The position numbers were made by a program, and so were the translations under genes. The notes beneath the pieces were generated by a model. The model worked only from the letters and a program-made list of their open reading frames with translations. It ran no database searches and was not told the origin of the DNA. Positions 6,760 to 12,643 of a stretch of DNA of 12,643 bases are shown piece after piece (position 1 is the stretch's first letter; every line of letters starts with the position of its first letter). The DNA is from Desulfurococcales archaeon (GTDB taxonomy: Archaea; Thermoproteota; Thermoprotei_A; Sulfolobales; NBVN01), in NCBI GenBank assembly GCA_023255965.1, contig JAGDWE010000032.1, positions 1 through 12,643 on the forward strand, read 5' to 3'.

Positions 6760-6957
6760 GTCCCTAAGAACCGTGGGTAGAGGGCTCCCCGCGGTGAGGG
6801 ATAGGGGTAATGGGCCGGAGGCCCGGCCCGCGGTCTACCGCTGGACGAACGGAGCAGGGTGGGTAATCCCGCCAGCAATGAAGGTGAAGGCGATAAGCCA
6901 CAAACCAACGAACCGCCCTAGGGAGCCCTCGCCCTTCAGGGCGGGGAGGAGGTCAGG
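6760..6957 (+). mobile_element. TnpB C-terminal remnant with IS605-like right end
   Basis: A sharply GC-rich block. Read in one plus frame it gives EARPAVYRWTNGAGWVIP, then KVKAISHKPTNRPREP and PFRAGRRSGS, which looks like the variable C-terminal tail of an archaeal IS605 TnpB, with the reading running on into the terminal hairpin. The zinc-finger and catalytic parts of TnpB are absent; upstream lies the promoter region of the membrane-protein pair. The block ends with the same 29 bases as 129-157. GCCGGAGGCCCGGC (about 6812-6830) adds a second strong hairpin, as expected for an omega-RNA scaffold. It is a 3' fragment of a dead element, or a stand-alone guide-RNA scaffold. Confidence 0.65.
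6929..6957 (+). repeat. 29-bp exact repeat, copy 2 (IS605-like right end)
   Basis: Exact match to 129-157 on the same strand. Here the hairpin extends to CCTCGCCC/GGGCGGGG with one T-G pair because CCC precedes it. Confidence 0.9.
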
Positions 6958-7100
6958 CAGTACTAGGCGGGCATGTAATTAAATTTCGTCGTCCGGAGGC
7001 AATGGTAGGAGGCCCTGTCAGGGCTAAGCCTATGAGACGTATCCTCAAACCTCCCAGCAGTGCTCCTTACCATGAATAGAGGGCTGTTTCATTGTTGATA
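6958..7100. other. GC-rich structured spacer, origin unknown
   Basis: No protein gene. Several short inverted repeats are visible: GCCCTG/CAGGGC around one base (7012-7024), ATGGTA (7002-7007) with TACCAT (7068-7073), and AGCA/TGCT near 7056-7064. Composition matches the flanking transposon relics, so it is probably part of the same debris. Confidence 0.4.
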
Positions 7101-7273
7101 ATGGAGCGTGAGGTCTACAAGCTCTGGTTTTGTCTATGTTTATAGAGCCCTGCAGGGCGATGGGAGCCCAGTGCCGTTTGGCTCGACGGGTACCAGAGCC
7201 CCCTGGGCGAGGCGGAAGTCCCTACACTTGATCATGGACGGACGTAAAATGATCGAAATGAAGGTGTAGGGAC
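7101..7273 (+). mobile_element. Second TnpB-like 3' remnant with a long-stem terminal hairpin
   Basis: One plus frame (7102-7269) reads VYRALQGDGSPVPFG, then RAPWARRKS, resembling the A-L-x-G-D-G tail that follows the last zinc-finger/DVxAxxN segment of archaeal TnpB proteins. A few codons upstream, another frame reads EVYKLWF, as if a frameshift separates the pieces. The segment closes with GCGGAAGTCCCTACAC, whose GTCCCTACAC (7218-7227) pairs perfectly with GTGTAGGGAC (7264-7273). Inside that stem, TTGATCAT (7228-7235) pairs with ATGATCGA (7249-7256). GCTCTGGT (7121-7128) also pairs with ACCAGAGC (7192-7199). The GGAAG-C/T-CCC stem start is what archaeal IS605 right ends show. Family assignment is by resemblance only. 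Confidence 0.5.
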
Positions 7274-7305
7274 AAACGGTTTGAAGAAAATAATGATGAT
7301 GGTAA

Positions 7306-7315
7306 TATTATTTAA
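7306..7315 (+). promoter_or_regulatory. TATA-like box for candidate C/D box sRNA
   Basis: TATTATTTAA is centred near 7310, predicting transcription from about 7337, three bases before the candidate C box at 7340. Confidence 0.4.
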
Positions 7316-7335
7316 GTGCTATCAAATAAATTAAA

Positions 7336-7394
7336 GTGGATGATTGAGGTTTATAAGCGCTGAGACGTTGATGAGAAACCCACGCAATGACGCA
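7336..7394 (+). ncRNA. Candidate C/D box sRNA (2'-O-methylation guide)
   Basis: Boxes fall in the archaeal order and spacing: C-like ATGATTG (7340-7346), 13-nt guide (7347-7359), D' CTGA (7360-7363), 4-nt spacer, C' TTGATGA (7368-7374), 12-nt guide (7375-7386), D-like ATGA (7387-7390). C and D both deviate, but compatibly: the k-turn pair normally made by C-box G6 with D-box C1 would become U-A. A TATA-like box predicts a 5' end just before the C box, and a TTTAATTTT run at 7410-7418 could end the transcript. The flanks do not form a good terminal stem. By the fifth-nucleotide rule the guides would direct methylation opposite A7355 and A7382; targets are not identified. Confidence 0.4.
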
Positions 7395-7422
7395 TTTACA
7401 CTATACGGCTTTAATTTTACAT

Positions 7423-7520
7423 GAAGGCCTCGTTATTTAGGTGGCCTTTCACCCGTCTATGACGATTTTTGATTAGACGATGTCTAAGGGATTAGAAAAT
7501 GGGAGGGTTCTACCCCTTAG
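7423..7520. other. Three tandem hairpins
   Basis: Consecutive inverted repeats: GAAGGCC (7423-7429) with GGCCTTT (7443-7449), CGTCTA (7454-7459) with TAGACG (7474-7479), and CTAAGGG (7484-7490) with CCCTTAG (7514-7520). They are separated by only four bases each, so the stretch could fold as one RNA domain on either strand. There is no recognised RNA family. The 3' part runs into a 17-base segment (7515-7531) resembling a conserved stretch of 16S rRNA. Confidence 0.4.
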
Positions 7521-7540
7521 TTGCCAGCAGGGTGTAGATG

Positions 7541-7600
7541 CAAGTTTAAATAGATGTGCGGAATTCCCACGTACTTTAGGACTGGAGGGAAACCTTCCTT
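7541..7600 (+). promoter_or_regulatory. Orphan promoter followed by a short hairpin
   Basis: AAGTTTAAATAG (7542-7553) is a good archaeal TATA box with an A-rich BRE-like flank, predicting a start near 7575. No open reading frame follows before the gar1 promoter. GGAGGG-AAA-CCTTCC (7584-7598) forms a hairpin in the predicted transcript, so a short RNA or a remnant promoter are both possible. Confidence 0.35.
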
Positions 7601-7716
7601 ATGCTATACACCTTCTTCAACTACCTACATTATATGCTTAGCGTATTATGATATTAATTATTTTAATGGATAAAGAGTTAAGACATAATACCATATATGT
7701 ATGAAGGCGAAACATC

Positions 7717-7727
7717 CTTAAATATAT
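7717..7727 (+). promoter_or_regulatory. gar1-TFB promoter (TATA box)
   Basis: CTTAAATATAT with a CC-rich BRE-like flank is centred near 7722, predicting transcription start at about 7748. That gives a 12-13 nt leader holding GGTGG (7748-7752) before ATG 7761, or a leaderless GTG start at 7749. Confidence 0.55.
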
Positions 7728-7760
7728 TCACTTCTAAGTATTTCATAGGTGGACGCCTTT

Positions 7761-7985
7761 ATGAGGAAATTCGCGATTTTTCTGCATAAATCATCATCTG
7801 GCATGCTAATAGCAAGACTTCTTGATAAGCCGCCTAAGGCTGGTTTGAAGGTGATCAACTCCCAAGGGAAGGTAGTAGGTGTCGTTGCGGATATTATAGG
7901 GCCTGTAAAGAATCCATACGTAGTAATCAAACCATATGGTAATGTTATGGAGCTATCGTCCTTCGAAGAACTCTATATAAGGTGA
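7761..7985 (+). CDS. gar1: Gar1, H/ACA sRNP subunit
   Basis: From ATG 7761 the protein is 74 residues and fits archaeal Gar1: an opening MRKFAIFLHKSSSGMLIAR, then GKVVGVVADIIGPVKNPYVVIKP, the family core with G-x-V-x-D-I-F/I-G-P-V-x-x-P-Y. Gar1 is a small beta-barrel that binds Cbf5 in the H/ACA particle guiding pseudouridylation. GGTGG sits eight bases before this ATG. GTG 7749 would add MDAF and fits a leaderless transcript, so the first four residues are uncertain. TFB follows seven bases after the stop codon, an arrangement also seen in other crenarchaea such as Sulfolobus. Confidence 0.9.
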   Translation: MRKFAIFLHKSSSGMLIARLLDKPPKAGLKVINSQGKVVGVVADIIGPVKNPYVVIKPYGNVMELSSFEELYIR

Positions 7986-7991
7986 TTTAAA

Positions 7992-8849
7992 ATGCAGTGT
8001 CAAGAGTCCTCAATAGTCTATGATGAGCTACGTGGGGAATTAATATGCACAGATACTGGCGAAATTCTTGAGGAGAGGATGATAGATTTAAGACCTGAGT
8101 GGCGGGCCTATACACATGAAGAATTCGCTGAGAGAGCTAGAGTTGGTTCTCAACTAACTAATAAAGTTCATGATCTGGGCTTAAGCACAGTAATTGATGC
8201 AGGTTCCCATGATGGTAGGGTATTAAATTCCCTTCAATCAAAGCTGAGGATCAGCAATAATAAACAACGGAGACTAGTTAAAGCATTAAGTTTAATGAAT
8301 AACGTTATAGGCCTATTAGGGTTACCTAAAAGCATTAATGAGACTTCGGGGTTGATAATCAGGAAGTTAAGTAGTAAGGGTATTATAAAGGATAAGAACT
8401 TAAATGCCTTTGTAGCAGCGTCAATAATAATTGCATGCAATTATCAGAGAATACCGATAGATAAAGACCAAGTACTAAAGCTATGTGAAGTTACTAGACA
8501 CGACTTATGGAAAGCGATGCTAAAGATGACCAGAGACAGCGGGGAATACATAGCAATTAAAGTTCCTGAACCAAATATATACATCGAGAATTTAAGGACC
8601 AAACTAAGCCTACCACCGGAGGTCTCCACACTAGCTAGTAAAATAATTGGAATGGCTAAGGCCAATGGGGTAACTAGTGGTAAAGGACCTTTAGGATTAG
8701 CGGCAGCGGCTCTGTACATAGCATCTGTAGTATTGGATCATAAGAGGACTCAAAAAGAAATAGCTGAGGGAAGCAATATTACAGAAGTTACCGTGAGGAA
8801 TAGATATAGAGACATAGTAGATAACATCTACATAGTGATAGATCTCTAA
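7992..8849 (+). CDS. tfb: Transcription initiation factor B (TFB), divergent
   Basis: The 285-residue product has the TFB plan: N-terminal ribbon, B-reader/linker, then two cyclin repeats (about 95-185 and 195-283). The ribbon keeps YDELRGELIC (10-19) but has single cysteines (C3, C19) where classical TFB has CxxC pairs; Sulfolobus TFB1 shows the same loss. PEWRAY (35-40) and RVGSQLTNKVHDLGLSTVID (50-69) are conserved. The second repeat is canonical (TSGKGPLGLAAAALYIAS, then TQKEIAEGSNITEVTVRNRYRDI), including the BRE-reading helix-turn-helix at 252-275. The linker is short (no LRxWQ block) and repeat one is unusual (IIIACNYQRIPIDKDQ), so this may be a specialised paralogue. Start ATG 7992 has GGTGA at 7980-7984. 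It recruits RNA polymerase with TBP. Confidence 0.9.
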   Translation: MQCQESSIVYDELRGELICTDTGEILEERMIDLRPEWRAYTHEEFAERARVGSQLTNKVHDLGLSTVIDAGSHDGRVLNSLQSKLRISNNKQRRLVKALSLMNNVIGLLGLPKSINETSGLIIRKLSSKGIIKDKNLNAFVAASIIIACNYQRIPIDKDQVLKLCEVTRHDLWKAMLKMTRDSGEYIAIKVPEPNIYIENLRTKLSLPPEVSTLASKIIGMAKANGVTSGKGPLGLAAAALYIASVVLDHKRTQKEIAEGSNITEVTVRNRYRDIVDNIYIVIDL

Positions 8850-8970
8850 GTAGAGAGCTTCCCATCTACTCGTGCGTACATCCTTCATCTGGATGACAAC
8901 CCGTGGGGCCAGAGCTCCTCCACCGGATCCCTCGAGCTACAGGCCCTACATTAATTCACTGAGGCAAACC

Positions 8971-8995
8971 ACCATCAAATACACCGCAGAGTACG
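8971..8995 (+). repeat. Imperfect 25-bp repeat, copy B (partner 4844-4868)
   Basis: Matches copy A at 22 of 25 bases. It lies in the 168-bp GC-rich spacer between the convergent ends of TFB and leuS. In the same spacer CATCC-TTCATCT-GGATG (8879-8895) forms a hairpin with a TTCA-type loop like the IS605-type ends, suggesting that this spacer also holds insertion debris. Confidence 0.55.
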
Positions 8996-9017
8996 AGCTT
9001 ACAAGCCATCCACCGCC

Positions 9018-11975
9018 TCAAAAGGCCGGGCTTTCAGTTGTAATGATGTAGATTCCTGGTTTAAATGGTAATGCTGCCCACTTCTTACCTCCAAGGTCTG
9101 GTGCGTTTGGATCCTTACAATGATATACGGTGATATTGTTAATAGATAACATGGACTTAACGTAACTACTTAGCTCGTTAACTGCCTTAAGCTCATCGAT
9201 ACCTCCTGTAGCTAATATCAACTCCCTTATATCAGGCCTCAATGAAGTAGCTAACTCATATAGCCTCCTAATCCTTCTTACACCTTCACCAACGTCCTTA
9301 GAGGACATGCTACTAACATATCGCCTTATTATTTCATTTAATGCCATTCCATTATTAACCAAGTTAATAATACTCAATAGGTCCTTATAATCATCCTTAC
9401 TAGACACATAAAGCACTACTTCTTTACATCCTTTAACTAGCTTCATCACCTCCCTTACATCGTCAATTAGCATCTTAATGAATTCTATGGCAAGTTCCGC
9501 CTCATTATCTATCATATTTTCGCTATATGGGGGCCACTCTTCATTAATCAATAGCGTTTTATTGCCAATCCTATGCCATAATTCCTCAGCTAAATGAGGA
9601 ACTATGGGGGCCATCATCTTAATCCATGCAGTGATGTATTCCTTAATGACCTCAGAGGGCATGTTATTAGTCATGGTTAAATAGTCCATTAAGTCTTGGT
9701 ACATTAAGTATAGGACCTTAATGGACGCGGACCTTATCCTAACATTTGTTAGATCATCCTTTACTGAGGACACGTACCTTTGTAACCTACTTAATAACCA
9801 CCTATCGGCTACGGATGTATTTGATTTACGAGTCCAGTTATATGACTTAAGTATTAGGGTTTCTATGCTCCTTAGGTGCTCTACTACACTATAAGCATGG
9901 CTTTCTCTAAAGTCTAAATCCTGTTCTACCTCGGCTGCTAAGGCTAGGGAAGCCCTAACACCGTCGGGTGAGTACCTTCTTATGGCGTCCTCAAGTGTAA
10001 GTACGTTCCTCTTGGATTTACTCATCTTTTCTCCTTCCCTTAGAACCCACCCATTAGTGACTATCGATTTAGGCCATAACTCCTTCGGGAATATAGCTAC
10101 ATGGTTAAATATGAAGAATGTAAGGTGGTTGGGTATTAGATCCTTACCGCTTAACCTCATATCAAGCGGATACCAATACCTGAACTCATTTCTTAAATCA
10201 ATTAGCTGGGATACGGGTATACCTAATTTACTACTTAATTCCCTAACATCACCTTCACCAAGCAATATGTAGTCCCAGAACTCACGTACTAATTTCTCAG
10301 GCGCTATCGAGCATTCCCTTATCTTATGAATTACTGTATAGAACGCCATATATATTGTTGAATCGCTCAGGCTCTCAATGATCCATCCTCTTTCCCAAGG
10401 AAGTTCGGTACCTAATCCCCTGCTCCTGGCACATGCCTTCCTTTGAAGCCAATTTATAGTTGCTTCAAATTGTCTACGGGACTCCTCAGGTATTAACTTC
10501 ATTAATTTTAGTGCTTGATAGGCTAGCTCCTTCCACCTAAGGTCACCATAATTTATAAACCATTGATTTTCTAGGAGCTTAACTACTACTTCACTGCCGC
10601 ACCTACAGTAAACAGGCCTATTCATTATTTCATAGATGGTCGAAGCATATCCATTCCCCATTAAGAACTTTTTAATCGATTCCCTAGCCTTAGGAACTGG
10701 TGAGTTATTTACTTCTAGCTCTATGAACTTCCTTGCATTAGGTATGACTTCCTGGACAACTAGCTCCTGGAGGTGGTCCCGCATGACTCCGGAGTTAAAC
10801 TCATTTAAGTAAACTTCCTTGGTTGCTTTATCTAGTAGCTCTACATCCTTCTGAGATTTTACCCCCAACTTTTCAATAACATCTCTTGCTGGCGTGTCTG
10901 AGTAGTTGGGGACCCTAATTAATGGTATCACCTTAAATTTATCGTTGCTCACCCTTCTCGCGTACTCTAACAACGCAATATAGTCGTAGGGTGCATGTGC
11001 AGGGACGCTCATCACCAAACCCGTGCCAAACTTAGGATCTACAAATTCCGCCTCTAGGATTTCTACCTTATTCCCAGTTAATGGATTAATGACGTAATTC
11101 CCTACAAGCTCTTCCCCCTTCATCCTGTTAATAATGCTCAACTTAATCTGAAAAGACAACTTATAAGCGGCATCACATGATAGTAGCATTTTGCTACGTT
11201 TTTCGCTCATCACAGATTCGCATATACAGTACTCACTGCTTGGGTTTACCCATAAGTTAGTTACCCCTAATATGGTTTCAGGCCTTAATGTAGCTACGGG
11301 CAATAGCAACTCTCTATTTAAGTCGCTTATAAAGTATATTACTGTAACCTCATCTATCTCGGGTTCAACATCATCCTTAGTATCATGCATTCCTACCGGC
11401 ATTTGATGATTAGGACACCAACCTACCGGATGGGAACCCCTTTCAATGAACCCTTTCTCTCTTAATTTTTCGAACTGCCATCTTATAAACGCTTTAAATT
11501 CCGCATCAACGGTAGTGAATTCCCTACGCCAGTCAATGCTCAATCCCAACTCGATCATTGCCTTTTTAGACCTAATATGGAAGTACCTAGCCAATCGCAA
11601 CGGATCTGCGAGGGATGCAACTTCATCAGCCGTTAAGTTATATAACTCCATCAACTCCTTAATGAAGGCCTCATCATTCTTAGCTATGGATTCAGCCATG
11701 GCGAGTATTGGGGTTCCGGTATAATGGAATCCCATAGGGTATAATACGTTATACTTCAACATCCTCATAAATCTAGCTATGATGTCGGCAACCATATATA
11801 CCCGTGCATGGCCTATATGTGCTGGTGCATTAGGATACATGAAGGCAGCCGTTAGGAAGAACTTCCTCCTACCAGCTATAGGATTTGATTCAAAGGCCTT
11901 GCTCTTAATCCAGGCATCCTGCCATTTACTAGATATGTCGATTAAGTACTTAACGTATTCATCGATACTAGCAAT
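9018..11975 (-). CDS. leuS: Leucyl-tRNA synthetase, archaeal type, with anomalous start
   Basis: A class I synthetase that charges tRNA-Leu. Motifs read in order: HIGH in YPNAPAHIGHAR, the editing-domain TLRPET near 228, the GTGLVMSVPAHAPYD editing block near 320, YCRCG near 450, KMSKS near 650, an anticodon-binding helical domain and an archaeal C-terminus ending GGKKWAALPFKPGIYI. Taken from the first in-frame ATG (11840), the protein would begin at YPNAPAHIGH and lack the first strand. The frame stays open upstream to a stop at 11991-11993 and encodes the expected KWQDAWIKSKAFES and RRKFFLTAAF. No ATG, GTG or TTG exists in that extension; I mark 11975 (ATT after GGGGAT, giving 985 aa). An ATG at 11982 is one base out of frame: dropping one T of its TTT joins it to the gene. 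Confidence 0.9.
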   Translation of the reverse strand: MASIDEYVKYLIDISSKWQDAWIKSKAFESNPIAGRRKFFLTAAFMYPNAPAHIGHARVYMVADIIARFMRMLKYNVLYPMGFHYTGTPILAMAESIAKNDEAFIKELMELYNLTADEVASLADPLRLARYFHIRSKKAMIELGLSIDWRREFTTVDAEFKAFIRWQFEKLREKGFIERGSHPVGWCPNHQMPVGMHDTKDDVEPEIDEVTVIYFISDLNRELLLPVATLRPETILGVTNLWVNPSSEYCICESVMSEKRSKMLLSCDAAYKLSFQIKLSIINRMKGEELVGNYVINPLTGNKVEILEAEFVDPKFGTGLVMSVPAHAPYDYIALLEYARRVSNDKFKVIPLIRVPNYSDTPARDVIEKLGVKSQKDVELLDKATKEVYLNEFNSGVMRDHLQELVVQEVIPNARKFIELEVNNSPVPKARESIKKFLMGNGYASTIYEIMNRPVYCRCGSEVVVKLLENQWFINYGDLRWKELAYQALKLMKLIPEESRRQFEATINWLQRKACARSRGLGTELPWERGWIIESLSDSTIYMAFYTVIHKIRECSIAPEKLVREFWDYILLGEGDVRELSSKLGIPVSQLIDLRNEFRYWYPLDMRLSGKDLIPNHLTFFIFNHVAIFPKELWPKSIVTNGWVLREGEKMSKSKRNVLTLEDAIRRYSPDGVRASLALAAEVEQDLDFRESHAYSVVEHLRSIETLILKSYNWTRKSNTSVADRWLLSRLQRYVSSVKDDLTNVRIRSASIKVLYLMYQDLMDYLTMTNNMPSEVIKEYITAWIKMMAPIVPHLAEELWHRIGNKTLLINEEWPPYSENMIDNEAELAIEFIKMLIDDVREVMKLVKGCKEVVLYVSSKDDYKDLLSIINLVNNGMALNEIIRRYVSSMSSKDVGEGVRRIRRLYELATSLRPDIRELILATGGIDELKAVNELSSYVKSMLSINNITVYHCKDPNAPDLGGKKWAALPFKPGIYIITTESPAF

Positions 11976-12002
11976 TAAACATCCCCCTACTCATACATAT
12001 TA

Positions 12003-12015
12003 TTAAGTTTTTAAG
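12003..12015. promoter_or_regulatory. Shared TATA-like box of divergent leuS and phosphodiesterase genes
   Basis: TTAAGTTTTTAAG reads as a TATA-like element on both strands. Its centre is near 12010, midway between the ATG at 11982 (minus) and ATG 12040 (plus), each about 27-30 bases away. This fits leaderless transcription in both directions from one box. Confidence 0.5.
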
Positions 12016-12039
12016 CATTCTTTAATAGATTATCAATGT

Positions 12040-12624
12040 ATGAAGGTGCTTGTGATCAGTGATACGCATATAGGTGATAGGGCATCTGAGATACCTGAAA
12101 CCGTCCTAAAACTAATTAAATCGTTCAACTACGATGCGGTGATATTTGCTGGCGATCTAACAAATGAGGAGGCTCTAACATGGGTTAAAGGCCTAGCTTC
12201 AACATCCTATATAGTCGAAGGTAATATGGACTATCTTGAACTACCTGAGTATGAAATACTGGAAATATCCCCTAATACTAGGTTAGGAGTCATACACGGG
12301 CATCAGATATACCCGCGAGGAGATGTAACAGGCTTGTATAAATTAGCCAGTAATTTGGGTGTGAATATATTGGTCTCTGGGCATACACATAAACCCCTGG
12401 TTAAGCTGTACCAAGGTAGGTTGCTCATCAATCCGGGCTCATTAACCGGCGTAGTAAGCGGAAGCGGTAGCAGTAGCATGCCTTCATTTATAGTTATGGC
12501 AATATTATCTAATGAGATATTGGTGGACCTATATAGTTATGTTGATATAGGGGGAGCCGACTACCTAAGGAAATCATATAGGTTTAATTTAGGAGGGGAC
12601 ATCACCGTACTGCCCCGCACTTAA
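12040..12624 (+). CDS. YfcE/MJ0936-type metallophosphoesterase
   Basis: The 194-residue protein has the calcineurin-like phosphoesterase motifs: SDTHIGD (D8, H10), AGDLT (D39), GNMD (N62, D64), HGH (86-88), SGHTH (113-117) and NPGS (131-134). The fold belongs to the VPS29/YfcE/MJ0936 group, whose members hydrolyse model phosphodiesters with Mn or Ni; the natural substrate is unknown. The protein is somewhat longer than the usual 165-180 residues, with an extra C-terminal tail (DYLRKSYRFNLGG onward). A second ATG at 12036 is in another frame. The promoter is probably the box at 12003-12015, giving a nearly leaderless mRNA. Two bases separate its stop codon from the 3' end of the convergent tRNA. 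Confidence 0.88.
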   Translation: MKVLVISDTHIGDRASEIPETVLKLIKSFNYDAVIFAGDLTNEEALTWVKGLASTSYIVEGNMDYLELPEYEILEISPNTRLGVIHGHQIYPRGDVTGLYKLASNLGVNILVSGHTHKPLVKLYQGRLLINPGSLTGVVSGSGSSSMPSFIVMAILSNEILVDLYSYVDIGGADYLRKSYRFNLGGDITVLPRT

Positions 12625-12626
12625 TG

Positions 12627-12643
12627 TGGCGGGCCCGCCGGGA
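12627..12643 (-). tRNA. 3' end of a tRNA gene (partial, encoded CCA), truncated by the window edge
   Basis: The reverse complement of the last 17 bases reads TCCCGGCGGGCCCGCCA. It fits a tRNA 3' end exactly: last T-loop base T, T-stem CCCGG, acceptor strand CGGGCCC, discriminator G, and CCA encoded in the genome. The 5' acceptor strand should then be GGGCCCG, just beyond the window. The amino-acid identity cannot be told, since the anticodon is not present. Confidence 0.7.

Noticed and set aside
6674..6982. 102-codon open frame as an independent gene.
   Set aside because: It begins inside the two-helix membrane gene on the other strand, has no ribosome site, and ends in the IS605-like hairpin. 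It is better explained as a TnpB tail remnant read in frame.
6958..7280. SRP (7S) RNA gene.
   Set aside because: The helix 8 motifs (GGAAG opposite an AGCAG-type strand) and the GUGNAG region are not present.
7207..7285. RNase P RNA: GAGGCGGAAGTCC and GGGACAAACGG resemble its conserved regions I and V.
   Set aside because: The two strings are opposite sides of one hairpin, with no room for P15 and P2 strands between them, and the segment reads as a TnpB tail upstream. The match to the consensus is partial.
7293..7299. Perfect C box ATGATGA as the start of a C/D sRNA.
   Set aside because: The next CTGA is 60 bases away, far beyond archaeal guide length, so no D' box partners it.
1..12643. 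CRISPR array.
   Set aside because: No regularly spaced direct repeats are present; the only exact long repeat is two copies 6.8 kb apart.

Overview
The window reads as chromosome from a thermophilic archaeon of the Thermoproteota, most likely a Thermoproteales lineage. This rests on a gar1-TFB gene pair whose TFB has a crenarchaeal-type degenerate zinc ribbon, a non-catalytic proteasome beta subunit of the crenarchaeal kind, archaeal Nog1, CTP-type riboflavin kinase and archaeal leucyl-tRNA synthetase. TATA boxes about 26 nt before start codons, TTG starts and GGTGG/AGGTGA ribosome sites agree. Genus is not determined. Genes are AT-rich; several intergenic patches are clearly GC-richer and look like insertion-sequence debris.

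Layout: (1) 1-157, tail of an IS605/TnpB-like relic ending in a hairpin, directly before hps (3-hexulose-6-phosphate synthase). (2) On the minus strand, a UPF0248 protein overlaps a Nog1-like ribosome-assembly GTPase. (3) Divergent from these is a five-gene plus-strand run: proteasome beta (catalytic Thr replaced), endonuclease V, riboflavin kinase, a YkgJ-type cysteine-cluster protein and a small unknown. (4) 4704-5066, GC-rich decayed segment and AT-rich spacer. (5) A minus-strand pair of membrane proteins: an 87-residue two-helix protein and a 455-residue multi-helix protein with a beta-domain. Both carry the same PIP-x3-LK-x2-G hairpin motif, and I propose a Ced/Ted-like DNA-import pilin and channel pair. 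(6) 6713-7748, about 1 kb without a protein gene: two more TnpB/omega-RNA-like relics, a candidate C/D box sRNA with its own TATA box, three tandem hairpins and an orphan promoter. (7) gar1-TFB. (8) leuS on the minus strand, whose conserved N-terminus reads upstream of any ATG/GTG/TTG in frame; an ATG at 11982 sits one base out of frame. (9) A YfcE-type phosphodiesterase divergent from leuS across one shared TATA-like box, then the 3' end of a minus-strand tRNA with encoded CCA at the right edge.

Most genes are housekeeping (translation, ribosome and tRNA function, transcription initiation, protein turnover, DNA repair, flavin and pentose metabolism). The points of most interest are the membrane-protein pair, the leuS start anomaly and the RNA/IS-rich spacer.
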